Below are positions 12,212 through 24,068 of a stretch of DNA of 64,000 bases, one piece after another. The notes below the pieces were generated by a model. It saw nothing but the letters and a program-made list of their open reading frames with translations, did not search any database and was not told where the DNA came from. The DNA comes from Ceratobasidium sp. AG-K. Lineage: Eukaryota; Basidiomycota; Agaricomycetes; Cantharellales; Ceratobasidiaceae. A program made the position numbers and the translations under genes. The DNA lies in contig JAWNGF010000017.1 of assembly GCA_037039685.1 (NCBI GenBank), forward strand, positions 124,001-188,000, read 5' to 3'. The number at the start of each line of letters is the position of its first letter. Positions within the stretch are counted from its first letter, which is position 1.

Positions 12212-14773
12212 ATGTCGCATGATCTCGAAAGGTTTCAAGTCTTTCCTGAGAGTACGGATTTGGTGCCAGAGATGAACGCGCCACCCCTCCAAGATGGGCT
12301 ATGTAAGTGATATCATTAACCATATAAATCACAATAACAAAGTACCCACCCTAATGATAGCTCGCGTTCGGACGATTACCTGGTTTAAGTTCTACAAGAA
12401 GGGCAAGTACGTCAAGCCGTTGTACAATGATTCGACAGACGAGTTTTGGCGTGACGTTCGCATGGAAGGTCTTGTCGCGTCCCTGCGCGGCGAGTCCCGT
12501 AATCACATGCAAGGCGGCTTCTGGGATCTCGATGACTTTGGTGATATGCATTACGAGCGCATGATCATTACGGGTATCACTGGGATGTTTCTTGAGGCGG
12601 ACTCGTCGTGGCGCGATGGGTAAGTTTCATTGTTACACCTCCGCGCGATTCATTACAATCCCTCCTTTTATAGCACAGAGTCCATACTCTGGGTACATAC
12701 GAGAAACAACTATGCATATGTCATGCAAAACCCTGTGGACGAGTATGCAAACACCTGGCGGGTTGTCGTTCAGGACTGGAGCGAGCACCACGGGGGGCAG
12801 CCAGCAGGTTTTACGATGGTCGACCCTTCGCTACCAAAGCCGAAATGGTGGCACCTCGTGCGCGACTGGAACCACGTTCTGCAACGTCACCTTCTGGCAA
12901 GCAACACCGAGGAAGAGCCGTCGGACGGTGCAGGCGACGAAGTCGACACCGATACGCAAGCCACTTCGAGCAAATTGAAGAAAAAGTCGAAAGGGAAGGC
13001 GCCGGCGAGACAAGGGACGGGTGGGAGCGCCGACAACGAGCGGTCTGTGACGAAACCTGCGACGAAGGGCAAGGGGAAAGCGCGGGTCAGCACAGTTGGC
13101 GACGAGGGGCAATCGAACGCGAAGGAGGATAGCTCTGCGCGTCATGCGCGCGTGAGGAAATCTGCCGGTAGGAGTGCAGCCGCGAGGAACGATGTCGTGG
13201 ACGGCGGACGACCTCCGAAGAAGCGCCGGGTCGTATCGGCATCCACCATGGCATCATCTGCCGCGGGGCCAAGCTCTTCGTCAACAAGGGCTGCACAATT
13301 GAACCGAGCTTTGCCAGCACCCTCGACTGCCCAAGCACGACCGCCAGCGTCATTGCCACGGCCGTCCAAGAGGTCTGTGGTGTCGGCTGGTAAGACAGGT
13401 CAGCAGTCCGAGACTCTGCGCGACGGCGACGATGCTGACGCAACGACACAAGACCCGGGCCCGGCGCCAGAGCGTCGATCGCCAACGGGTTCTTCGCCAC
13501 CTGACACCACAGCCAACACTTCCACCGTCGTGCCACCGTCGGTGGTTCCCCATGATTGGCAGGAGCGGCGCGCATGCACGATTCGTGTCGTTCGCAATCC
13601 GACACTTGCCGCCGACGATGTTGCCGTGGGCTTGGGTGAGGCGGTGGGCGGTGATGATGCCACTGGGGTGGATGGTGCGTTGAACACATCAACCCCACCA
13701 GGCGAAGACACAGAGGTCTCTGCGGCGGAAGAAGAGACGGACAATCAAAGTCCATGGCCGCTGACGCAGGTGAGTTACCATCGCGTACATATTTTGTTGG
13801 TATAACGTATAGCACTGAAATGTAGATTCCGCGCATGACGCCATCACAGTCGACCGCTGATGGCGCAAACGACTCAGCTGCTGGTGAAGGCTACGAAGCC
13901 GACATGAGCATGAGCAGTCGCGACGAGGGAGGTAGGCAGCTTTGAATTATGGCGTTCGGACCGTGAAGCTGACGCAAGGTTCGCGGTAACAAAGTTGTCG
14001 CCGGGACAACCGGTGCTGGTACACCAGTTGCGTCGTCTTCGGCAAGCGCACCACAGGATGTCCCCGCCACACCGCCCGCGGCATCGTCAGGTTTGCCGAC
14101 CGGCGTGCCACCACCATCAGTGGCACTGGCTGCGGCTCCTGCTGAGGCGTCTGCTGAGGCATATGCTGCTGCCCCCCCCACGGCGATAGGTAAGTCCTTG
14201 CCCGTACCAAGCACAACACACACAGGAACGCCCTAATGTCTCATACAAATCACAGTCCTTCGTGCACATGCTGCACAAGTCGTTGGCGACGCGCGCCGTG
14301 TGCTCGATGATGGTTGGGCGCTCGTCGCAAGTGTCCAGCGTCTACTGGCTGGCGCCAGCACCGAAGATGTGCCGCGGGCGGGTGGTGTAGTTGTCATCCC
14401 GGATACACCGCCGCGAGTCGTCATTGACGCCGACATGCTCTCCGCGACGCCTGTTTCGCCCACTGTCGCGGCCGCCACTTCTGCCGGTGCTTCTGCCTCC
14501 GCTCCCGCTCATGGATCTACGCCGAGTGTGGATGCACATGCTGATCAAATGGACACCGCACAGCTGCCGCGCGATCAGCCGCGTGAGGCGTCGCGGGCTT
14601 CGATGCAACCGCGAGTGGCGATCGCGTCGGGGGGTATCCGCGAAGGCCGGGATTTGTCGCCAAGTCGCGCCGCTTGGCCGACGCCCGAGGACGACGAGCT
14701 TCGTGCGCGCATGGCTGACACAGACCTTGCGACACGTAGTGCACGGCCTGTGTGGCGAAGACGCGTTGACTGA
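12212..14773 (+). CDS. RFTS-like protein B with long disordered basic tail
   Basis: Six exons (12212-12302, 12361-12619, 12674-13769, 13826-13931, 13995-14189, 14256-14773) join in frame to 754 codons. The N-terminal ~220 residues align with protein A: VRTITWFKFYKKG, EGLVASLRGESR, GDMHYERMIITGI and ILWVHTRNNYAYVMQNP followed by DEYANTW. This is the RFTS-like core. The rest is low complexity: a Lys-rich segment with KKKSKGKAPAR and KKRRVVS, likely nuclear localisation signals, then Ala/Pro/Thr/Asp-rich disordered sequence. Short motifs such as VVVIPDTPPRVVIDADM (about 14385-14440) stand out in the tail and could bind partners. There is no catalytic domain. A nuclear chromatin-reader or scaffold role is inference. 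Confidence 0.65.
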
Positions 14774-15033
14774 GCAGCCCTGCTATGATTGCCTTTTGTT
14801 TTGTGGTGTATGTTTTTGTTTTTATTTTTACGATTTATATATGTACCTTTCGCTACGGCGCACAGCAGCACACAAATTATCATTGTTCATACATGTTCCA
14901 TGAACCCTGTCGCACAAAACAGTGATATTGTAGCACCCAAAATCGAGCAAATTCGCGTGTTTGGCGCTGCCTGTCACGAACAAATAAAAGCAAGCAAATG
15001 CTCGCTGCTCGTGCAGACAACGACAGCGCAACG

Positions 15034-16697
15034 ATGGCAGATCACTCACGTAAGTTAGTTGCCGTGGCAATGTCGCCAAACTCAAAGTCGCATCTCTGCA
15101 GAGCAAAAGATTCGTATTACGTTCAACCGTGCAAAAGACCGGGTATGTTACACGTTTAACTTTGCCCCAGTCCAATAATATTCGTACCGTATCTCTCTTC
15201 CTTGTGACGGTATGAGTGTTCCAATCTCTCTCATTGAGCTACTGATACCATCTGAATTCGCAGTGCACGAAGGACTAACACTCTTTCATGTAGTATTGTT
15301 TCTACTGCGATGACGGTGGCTGTATTATTGACTGCTCATCGTGTCATCGTGGCTTCTGCTATGATGTAATGGGCGAGCACAAGGATGACCTTACGGCCAC
15401 TGAAGCGTGCATCACCATTCCCGCGACAATGGTGCACGACAGGCGAAGTATCTTTCGGTGCCCAGAATGTTTGTCCCAAGATGTGCAGGCCGCGCCAGAC
15501 GTTCGTAAAGAACTTTTGTGCATCGCGTTAGGCTTTGTATTAACTTTGCTCGCAGTACATTATTAATCGTGGTTCGCGAATGACACGACGCTTGTCGGTC
15601 AAGTCATCTCTGGTACTCGTCGTTTTCCATCTTGGCGTCCAACAGACGCTTGCCGACGCGTTGGTCTCTCAACTGTGCGCAGCTCTTTCCGTATTTGAGA
15701 TCAACATCGTCACATACGTGAGGAAGATCGGTGACGAAGTGCAAATGTCGGAGGCGGACATTATACATAAACAGTAAGTGATTTGATCTCGCAATGCAAC
15801 TGTCCTAATTCGGTTTAAGACTCCTTCCCGATGCACCATACCATTTGGCATTGTTTTTCCTCACCGAGAGCGACCCTCGTGGTGGTTGGTGGATATCGAC
15901 AGACAAGGACAAAGGGGGTGCATCCCGTACATCTGAAGACAAGTTTATTAGATATCATGTCAAGGCGCTCACCCACCTCGCAAAAGATGCTGTGACAGCG
16001 CGTATGTTCATGATCAGCTGCGCTGTTAACCTCTTTCGCAACAGCGCTTTGATGAAGATATTCGATACTTTGAACTGGTGCGTTCGATAGCCTCACTACC
16101 ACATTACCACTGTGACATCTTGCTATGTAGTCGTCCTTGGCACTCAATTGTCATGCCATCTGTACCTGCTGTCTTGCCGCCCGACATCATCTGTATCCTC
16201 CCCGAGCTCTTTATTCACCTATATTACTTCACAGCAGCACTCAAGGGCTCACTGCTTCGTACTTGGGCAAAATCACCAGAGGCGCGCGCACATACAGGGT
16301 TCATTGTCATGGAGCGCGCTAGCTGGCTCAGCGAACCGCTCAAGGTTTATAAGCTCGAGCACGCGCCTCATACGAGTCGACCGTACGGCTTCGATTTGCC
16401 CATGGTCCCTTCGATTTGCGGCTGCTGGGATAAAGTTGGGCGATGGGATTCAAGGTGGGCGGGAACTTCGTTCAATGAGAAGTTTGGATTCTATCGCTCG
16501 TCTTGTTGCGGCCTGGAACTCCACGTTGCTATTTTCATGGACCGGCGTACTTTACTTCACGCGCACGGGACAACAGTTATGCAGGAGCCGTGGGACCGGG
16601 ATATGGGAGCGTTCTCGTTTGACGAATCGAGAATGGTTTGTATCAAGTATTCGGTGAGCGCTACAGGAGTTATGCCATTCTCATGCAGTACGAGTGA
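15034..16697 (+). CDS. PHD-like zinc finger protein with the C-terminal module of the cluster sirtuins
   Basis: Exon 1 is tiny (15034-15049) and exon 2 is 15102-15142. After an intron to 15293 comes a PHD/ADD-like finger: CFYCDDGG, IDCSSCHRGFC, then FRCPEC. Downstream exons (about 15558-15774, 15822-16079, 16131 on) encode a region that aligns, with the same intron phases, to the C-terminal half of the sirtuin genes at 18232 and 30792. Examples are SSLVLVVFHLG, PYHLALFFLTESD, ARMFMISCAV, HTGFIVMERASW and ICGCW. There is no Sir2 domain. The 3' end is inferred from that comparison: a short 35 nt intron leads to a TGA at 16695-16697; without it the frame stays open to 16920. The function of the C-terminal module is unknown. 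Confidence 0.55.
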
Positions 16698-16908
16698 CAT
16701 CGGACATAGCCCGCCCGACGTAGTGCCGAGGAGCAAAGCACACGCCCGTTGCACGATACGCCATGGACGATCGCAGGTCAACAAGCCCAGCAATTGCGCG
16801 AAACCGGCAATTGACAAGATGTCATCATTACGTTTTTTTTTCGTTGCGCTTCCCACATGTCGTACATTGCCTTTGTGCCAAATAAACGCTCTTATCTATC
16901 ATATTTTG

Positions 16909-17100
16909 CTAGATGAATGATCGAGCTGTGACACAGAGACACGATGTATGTCTGTGTGCTCGTTGCGTCACCTTCGGGCACCCAGAACCCGCTCATAATT
17001 TTGGCTAGATGAATGATCGGAGCTGTGACACAGAGACACGATGGTATGTCTGTGTGCTCCGTTGCGTCTCCTTCGGGCACGACCACCAGAACCCGCTCAA
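16909..17100. repeat. Direct duplication, ~95 bp twice
   Basis: Two adjacent copies begin TTTTGCTAGATGAATGATCG or TTTGGCTAGATGAATGATCG and end with CAGAACCCGCTCA. They differ by a few single-base indels, for example ATGTATG versus ATGGTATG. No gene lies inside. Confidence 0.8.
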
Positions 17101-17389
17101 CTGACAAAAGTAATCTAATCCCTTCGCTTCATTGCCCTATCCCTCACGTTGAAGATACGCCCCTTAACTGGTCAACACAATCAAGTGAACTCAATCACAG
17201 CCAAACGTGCCAATGCACAAACAACTTCGTAATTATACAATTGATGGTGTACAATCAATCTGTTACTAGATTAGAGCACACAGCTACAATTATGCCACAG
17301 AAGCAGTCCCGATGCAGCACGTACAAATTCTGATCTACTTTGCAGCTTAGATGTTGGACATGAGTTTGAAAATGCGTTTGATTCAAGCA

Positions 17390-18020
17390 TTATGACATAC
17401 CAATGAGCTCGCTGTCCGACTCGTCGATATCGACTGGAAATGACAATGTTCAGGTCATCGAACCAACACACGAAGGGCAAGCTGTGGATAACACTCACGG
17501 TCAACAAAAGGCGCGAGCCCACACGTCGTTGGATGTGGCACCTGCTTTTTTGATCGGTTGTCCTTCCGGGCGGCCTCGGACAGCGCTTGCGCCTTCTGAG
17601 AGATATTGCCGCCGAGCTTTGGCAAACCAATACGACTCTGCATGTTGAAAGCGTTCAGTGACGCTGTCAATAACACCGTGCAAAAGGAGAGTGCAAGCTT
17701 TGGGTTTACCTTGTTGTTTGCGCCCTCACCCCTCGTATTATCCAGCCTTTCGGTCGGCACAGCTGCACCGGCCGCCGCTGCTGCCGCTCGTGCCTTCTGC
17801 GACATGTTGCTACCTGGTTGTGGCATGGCAAGTGGATGCTGAAAATTGGGCGACGGGTATCAAAGGTATTGTCAACACTAGGATAATGCAAGATCGTCTA
17901 GAACCCGATATTTACCTGTTGTCCGGTTGGACGTTCCTGCATTGTTTGTCTGCTCACCAATGCTTGGGCCTTGGACGACATGTTGCCGTTTACGCGTGGC
18001 TGACCAATCTGCCTTTGCAT
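17390..18020 (-). CDS. Small protein with one ~20-residue repeat per exon
   Basis: I do not recognise this gene. Reading leftward from ATG 18020, exon 1 encodes IGQPRVNGNMSSKAQALVSR, exon 2 (after cattttcag-type acceptors near 17842) encodes MPQPGSNMSQKARAAAAA, and exon 3 encodes IGLPKLGGNISQKAQALSEA. The shared pattern is G/Q-x-P-x-x-x-x-N-(M/I)-S-x-K-A-x-A. The end is basic (KDNRSKK) and then acidic (DIDESDSELI). Exons join in frame, and the stop TAA is at 17390-17392. About 135 residues, likely a soluble helical or disordered protein. It is head to head with the sirtuin gene starting at 18232 (211 bp apart), which suggests shared control. Confidence 0.55.
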
Positions 18021-18231
18021 TTTTGCCTAGTTTACGGGTGCTATAGGGACGAACGTGGTGGGGGTGGCGCGAAAGTAAGTTAGCGTAACACGAGGTAGCC
18101 CTGAGTCACATGACCGTATGACAATCGTCATTCATAACAAACTGTGCGGCCAACAATACTTCGCAACACCGTGATCGACATTGTACTCAGTTCTGTTCGC
18201 TATCGCTCGTGCTACGATCCTTTATTTCAAC
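18021..18231. promoter_or_regulatory. Bidirectional promoter, repeat-protein gene / sirtuin gene
   Basis: The spacer is 211 bp between outward-facing start codons and includes TCACATGA at 18106-18113. Function is inferred from position. Confidence 0.45.
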
Positions 18232-21166
18232 ATGTCTAGCGGAACAAAGGTTTACACTTTTGCTGATCATGAGGTCAGATGTAGCAACGTCGTGGAAGCA
18301 ATTGCCAAAACCGAAAAAATCTTGATATTATGTGGCGCAGGTGCGTCGGTCGTGACAGGTCTGCCGGTAAGTGGCATAACAGCGAAACAAATAGACACCT
18401 TGCCTACCTGACGAGCGGTGACGAACAGCATCCTGATGATACCATGAGTCTTTCCTCCGGCAGGTTCAATGGTCAGATGGCCCTACGCGCGATAGTCGAT
18501 GATTGCTCGACCACCAACCCCGAAGCTAAATTCCTGCGCGAGGAAAAGCTTGCAGCGTACAATAAGCTTATGGCTTCCCTGAGGATACAAGCGCGAACGG
18601 CACCACGAAGTGCGTTGCATCAGTTCATTGAACATGTCCGTGGTCAGCAACGGGTCGTTCAGTGTCTTACGACATGTTGGCACGGTTTGGAGACGCAAGG
18701 CAGGACTGACACCGACGACTGGATTATGCGGGCACGTGGCGACAATCGCTGGTTGCAGTGCAGCACACCGACCTGCCCTGGCATCAATGAGCATGACGCC
18801 ATGCAGTTCGATGACATGCTTCTTGCCGGGCAAACAGTTGCATGCCCTCCATGTACGCAAGCGGGTGAGTTTGAAGTCTTCGTCAACACTGTTCTTGATT
18901 ATTTTCCCCTCTCACCCATTCGTGTGCCAGTATTCTATTTCTGTATTCCTTCCTGTCCTTGCACTTATCTCTTTTCGCTCTTTCGTTACGTTTCCTTTTC
19001 TTTGCATAACACGCCGCTCACATGCCGACCTTGAATCAAATCACTGTTATAGCACAGAGTGTCGCAAACACACGGCGTATCGGCGCCCCCTCACTACGTT
19101 TTCTCCGTCCGGCTGTTCGATCCCAGCTGCACAGCGAGCTGCTACCCGGTGGTTCTCTGCGTGCAAGCTTTCTAAAGGCCGCTGAGGAAAGCGACCTTCT
19201 CCTCATCGTCGGTGTCTCTTTGAAGTGTAGCGACACATTTGGCCTCATTTATGATGCGGCGGCGAAAGTGCACGGACGGTACGGCGGTGTTGTATATGTC
19301 GATCCTCGTCCGATCAAATCGAGGAACACAACGAGTTGTCTCGATTTCCACTTACGCGTAGACGTCGAGGAGTGCTCGCTTCGTATTATGCGTGCGATGG
19401 ATGAGGCAAGTTCTTACATCTGCGATGTGTATGATGGTGATCGTATTAACTGTACGGTATTGGCAGACTGTTGACAGCGATATTGAAATGAGATCCATGA
19501 CTGACGACGGTACATCGGACGTGTGGTACGAGGTAGGTGTTATTGTTGACATATTGAGTATTTGTTACCGGTAACTAAGGCAATCACAAGGTCATTATAA
19601 TAATGACTTGCAGCGCGAGACGGTCCAGGAGCAGCCGAATGTCACAGCTGCACATTGCTGCTTGTGCGGTCTCACCATTGCAGAATGCCTTGTGCTATGC
19701 CAAAGCTGCGGTGACTACTTCTGCCACCCGGGAGAGTATAACACAAACAGCAGCAGGTCATGCATCGTGTTGACCAACTTCTCGACCTTGGCCGATACTT
19801 CGTCAATGACACGTATATTGGCGGACTTTACCTGTGCCTATTGTTGGAAGCATGCGGAGCAAGGCCTCTATCCGGTATGTACGCTCATTAGTATATTCTT
19901 TATGCCACTCAGCGGCCTGTTCTGAACCTTTACATCTTATTCAGTACTACATGCGACCTGCGCCACGTTTCACCGTTCAACAACGTGATCAACCTGCCCC
20001 GCGTCTGGCGATGATTGTTTATTTCCTTGACCAGTTCTGGCCGCAAGCAAAACATCTGTGCGCGTTGGTAGCTGGCCGCTGGAAGGCAAAAAGGTGGTTG
20101 GTGAGTTTCTTGAAATGCTATGTTTACTGGCGGCACCAATAACAAATCGCCCATGACTTAGTGTTATATACACCCGGTGAAGCTTGAGGAGCTCGCCGAA
20201 ACGCGTGATATCCTGCAAGACTGGTTAGTGGGATAGTTTGTCCTGGTGACCCATTTTCTTATCGTGCTTTGACGCATTAAAAGCCCCTGGGACGATAACA
20301 CGTTCGCGCTGCTTGTCGTGTACATCACGCACGGCCTCTCAGAGGCAAAGGCGTATCAAGTCTCGCATACAACATCCTGTGCACCGCCGGAGGTGAGTAC
20401 TAGGTCGCCGCTGCGTATGGATTTTACCAATGTGCTTCGCGCTCCACCAGTTCTTCAACCGCACGCTTGCACCAGCGCAAGGTATCATCATGCGCTCGAA
20501 GTTTACGTGCGGTACCCTTATATGCTGTGGGCACCCGTTCGATTCTCCCAATGCCACAAAGGAGATGCAGATGTGGATGAACACGTGAGTGGGCTCCATT
20601 TACAGTGACGCGTTTTATTTATTGATGTTACTTACGCTCTTCAATGGCATCACGATAACGGCAGTGGTGGTGCTCTTGACTCGCTCGTTGGTTGCCTCAA
20701 TAAGAAGCTGATGCCCGCATTCCTCGTTAATCTCGTGGCACGTATCAGCACCTCTCTCGCCGGGACGGGGCAGCCTACCTCCGACAGTATCTTGAACGCT
20801 TGGCTCAGCGACGGAGTGGCTTGCAACCACACTGACATCATTTATATGGCGAGAAATACGCGCCCCCTGATGTGGCTTTTCTCGCCATTCGCCAGCCGGC
20901 CCTTGGGAAAGGAGTTGCCTCACCTCCTTCGCGTTTGTAGCTGCTGGCACGACCGACGACAGAGTGGTGTTCACTCGGAAGGTCGCCGGAAGTATTGGGT
21001 TGTGTCACACAATGCGTCGGACGGCGCGGCACTGAAGGATGTTGTAGTCAAGGCATCTTGCTCGGTTTGCCGGCAGATGTGGGTCTTACCGACAGAGCAC
21101 CTGGTAGGGGACGTGCACTGTCATGCGGGGCTTTATGCCGCCGTTGTTCCATATTTTGCGACATGA
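18232..21166 (+). CDS. Degenerate sirtuin (Sir2-like) with PHD-like finger and novel C-terminal module
   Basis: Sir2 landmarks can be placed: ILILCGAGASVVTGLP at the start, CSTPTC and CPPC as the zinc pairs, LLLIVGVSLK, and GGVVYVDP for the NAD fold. Key residues are lost: the DFRS segment is replaced (LPHPDDTM), TQNIDGL reads TTCWHGL, and the catalytic-His MHG reads ARG. It is therefore probably a pseudoenzyme. Next comes a C-rich finger (CCLCG, LCQSCGDYFC, CAYC; about 19650-19850). The C-terminal module follows (RLAMIVYFLDQFW, NTFALLVVYITHG, FTCGTLICCGHPF, NHTDIIYMARNT, VCSCWH, CSVCRQMWVLP), ending at a TGA at 21164-21166. The intron at about 19408 seems to use a GC donor (AG|GCAAGT). The paralogue at 30792-33419 lies in opposite orientation. 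Confidence 0.65.
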
Positions 21167-21681
21167 TTTGATGATCTTTTATTGTCCATGTCAATTTTGT
21201 TACAGTAGTTTCTCATCTCGTTTGATTATGATTTGACTTGTACAATATATTCGATATACCGCTCTCATTTATAGCTGATTTATCATTGGGAACAAACACA
21301 GTACCCCGTGTCAAAACGCAAATGTAAACCATTATGGTGTGATCGAAATGGTATGGCGAGTAACGCAAGTCAAGTGCACAGCGCCCAACGATACACCTCA
21401 GGCGGGCAACGAGGTCACGCGTGTGGACAGTTCGTGTACCTCGTACAGAATGCAATAATCCAATCAAGTAAGGTTATACGCTTACAAGCCCCTATGCATG
21501 GTACATATGCAGGAAGTCCACCGAATAACTCGGTCGTACTTCAGATATGAAGGAGGCGCAGGTGCACACTCCAGCTGCTGATGTTCACGTTTCGTTCATA
21601 GCTATTCTTGCTGTTTTCCCATACATATTTTCTATCAATTAATTTATGCAAGCACTACAACGCATGTGGTTTATAGAAGCA
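21167..21681. other. Convergent intergenic stretch, nothing recognised
   Basis: AT-rich sequence between the 3' ends of the sirtuin gene and the minus-strand RING gene. Short frames only, no splice-supported coding. Confidence 0.5.
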
Positions 21682-22240
21682 TCAAAGCCGGTCCTCCGTG
21701 GCCTGTACGGCGCTCGCGAGTTCCTTTAGCTTCATCACGGTTTCCTCTACCGCCACCTCCAGTCGACGCTCTTCATCGTCATGCTTAGGCTTTAGCTCGT
21801 CGAGCGCCGCCTGCAGTTGTCTATTCTCTTGTCTATATCGATATTAATTGTGGCTGGTTGGCGAACAAAAAAAATGTGACGCACCGCAGCCTCGCCAACT
21901 CATTCCTCATTGCTATAGTCTTGGGGGTTATCGCCGGCGGCACCGTCCTGGTCAAGTAAACACGGATGATGTTGCTCTTGCGCACATTTTGCGCGTTGCT
22001 ACAGTTCCCGCATTTGATCGTCTGTTGCAACTCGAGTCCGTTCCGGCAGTACTCGCATATCGTATGAGCTACGAAAACTTGGTGAATTAGAACCCAGAAC
22101 GCGGGCTAGGAAGACCTACAGCATGGCAGCAGCCATGTCTCCGTAGCGTAGGGGCCATTAGTGACGTCGGGCAGGCTACTTTCGTCCGTCGGTGTCTTCC
22201 TGTCGCACAGACTGCAGAGTATTATGGATACCTGCGACAT
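21682..22240 (-). CDS. RING finger / coiled-coil protein a
   Basis: Three exons, 22240-22120, 22068-21885 and 21832-21682, join exactly to 151 codons plus stop. The N-terminus MSQVSIILCSLCDRK carries the first zinc pair. Then come WLLPCSHTICEYC and KCGNC, giving a C-x2-C, C-x-H-x2-C-x2-C, C-x2-C RING. The C-terminal half is a coiled coil (MRNELARLRQENRQLQ, VEETVMKLKELASAVQ). RING proteins of this kind act as E3 ubiquitin ligases with an E2. The substrate is unknown. The gene is head to head with paralogue b, 285 bp apart, and shares both intron positions and phases (phase 1 between the fourth and fifth zinc ligands, phase 2 at the start of the coil). Confidence 0.75.
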
Positions 22241-22525
22241 CGACACGCAGGCGTGATGGTGGAAAAGACACCGTTGATGGAACAATACGCGCCACGTGAT
22301 GGGGCGCAGGACCCTCGGTCAGATCGCCCGCCTCAATGTGGAACAATAAATTTAAATTCGTCTCGAGCTGCACATTGTTAGGGCCAAGTAATGAGCATGG
22401 GAGGTAATTGTGCATAATAGTTGCGAGTATATGACCGAGCTTCAACACGCCGCTGCTGTCACTCACGTGATCAGGGCATTGTTATCGTCCGTCACGAGGC
22501 ACTTCTTGCGCTGACACCGACGACG
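22241..22525. promoter_or_regulatory. Bidirectional promoter of the RING gene pair
   Basis: The spacer is 285 bp between divergent start codons. It holds CCACGTGA at 22292-22299 and TCACGTGA at 22463-22470, perfect E-box-like palindromic cores. Function is inferred. Confidence 0.55.
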
Positions 22526-23121
22526 ATGGCTCCCATCGATACCGATCCTAATGGCATGCCCATCGAGTCCGTCGAGTCCTACGACCAGTTCTTCGACTGT
22601 AACATATGTTTCTATGAGAGGTCAAGCGACGAGGCAAAGGTCCTGTTGTGTGGTAAGCGTCTATGCCTTTACTGCACCAGACTGAACCGAGATATGTTTC
22701 TGTCGCAAAGGTCATGTTTTTTGTGAAGATTGCGTGAAGAGGGCTATGCGTCGTTACAACAGGCAAATGGACGATGGGCCATGCCCGCAGTGCAGGAAAT
22801 GGTCGACCCGCGGCCAGCTCCGCCCCGTCGATTTTAAGGCCGCGCCACTCGACGAGTCGGCTGCTCTTGCGGGTATAGGCGACAATATAGCTGAAGAAAG
22901 GTATGTTACGCGTATAGTAACATGCCAGTGCCATCGATCAGCGCACTGACGTGGACGGCAGGCGGAAGAACACGGCGCTGCGAAGTGAACTACAGCGCCT
23001 CAAGAGCCGGATCGAGGCAATTGGTGTCAAGCGCGCAATGATGGCAAGTACGCTAGAGGAGGTAGCCCGCCAAATGAAGAATATCGAGGAGTTTAAGGAT
23101 AAGATGGTAGTGGACGGTTAG
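22526..23121 (+). CDS. RING finger / coiled-coil protein b
   Basis: Exons 22526-22652, 22711-22900 and 22962-23121 join in frame to 158 residues. The RING is CNICFYERS, LLCGHVFCEDC and CPQC, a standard C3HC4 arrangement. A C-terminal coiled coil follows (RSELQRLKSRIEAI, ASTLEEVARQMKNIEEF). Architecture, length and both intron phases match the divergent gene a, so the two arose by inverted duplication, although little sequence identity remains outside the zinc ligands. The likely activity is E3 ubiquitin ligation, with dimerisation through the coil. The small size and lack of other domains suggest that a partner gives substrate specificity. Confidence 0.8.
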
Positions 23122-24068
23122 CGCATCGTGCACGCACTGCTTTGTAGGCGCGTTTTGAATAGCTGTTGAACGACTGTACGGATCTCCCATGACCATATCC
23201 CCATTGTTTTTCATCCCCTACACCGACGAACCACTTTTTGATAGCCTTGTATAATTATTATGTATATATTGAATTGTACATTAGATTGTATACTAGACTG
23301 TATATAGATAGCACTCGACGATATATTCACTTCCTATATGTATATCCATCCATCTGTGACAATCATATAATTATATCCGCCAGAAGTTCGCCGCCAGATA
23401 AATGCCTATGTGCGCGCCACGTGACTTTGCATCGCTCGCGTTAGATTGTATCGCGCCGCAAATGCCGATTTAATGTGTGAATCGTTGTGACTTCATACCT
23501 TAAATCCTGAGGCGGCGCGGCGTAAAGGTTATGTAAACCTGCATATGGAACCGCACTATTCAACCTCCAATAGCAAGCGCTGCGGGACGGTAACGTGAGA
23601 GCAAGAACGATGAATTGTTCGCAACCCTGCAGATAACACGACATCTTTGTTCGGAAGCCAAATTTATCGGTTCATGTCTGACCGAGGTCGATCTAGGACT
23701 CGCATCGATCTTTTAATGTGTTATTGGCACTAATTTGTATAGCTGGTGTTGATACACAACGCGCATAATTGACCTCATGTGTCATACGCGGCAGCACGCC
23801 AAACGTAGCTAACAGGAATCGGCCATATTATCGATTGCCCGCAATGTCGTCGGACACAGAATCAGTAAATCCGCTTATGATAACATGCCTTAGTGAGGCT
23901 CTCAATCTGACCGTCTCAATTTTATCATGATACACGGCCTAACCTCATCTCACTCCATCTACGTGCTTACAGCTCGCTTCTAATGCCTATCAAGCACATC
24001 GGAGCTGCAGGGTCAAGCGCATATGTGTGAAGAAAATAAAATAAAATAAAATAAAAACACCAAGAATT
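23122..24068. other. Intergenic, AT-rich, no gene seen
   Basis: Contains TATA/GTATA-rich sequence at 23255-23350 and five ATAAA repeats at about 24031-24055, close to the 3' end of the minus-strand gene that follows. Nothing else is supported. Confidence 0.5.

Noticed and set aside
20281..20560. Caspase/CHAT-like His-Cys dyad in the sirtuin C-terminal module (VVYITHG and LICCGHP)
   Set aside because: The His-Gly is replaced in both relatives (FLTESD at 15860, VYISRY at about 31650), so it is not a conserved catalytic pair.
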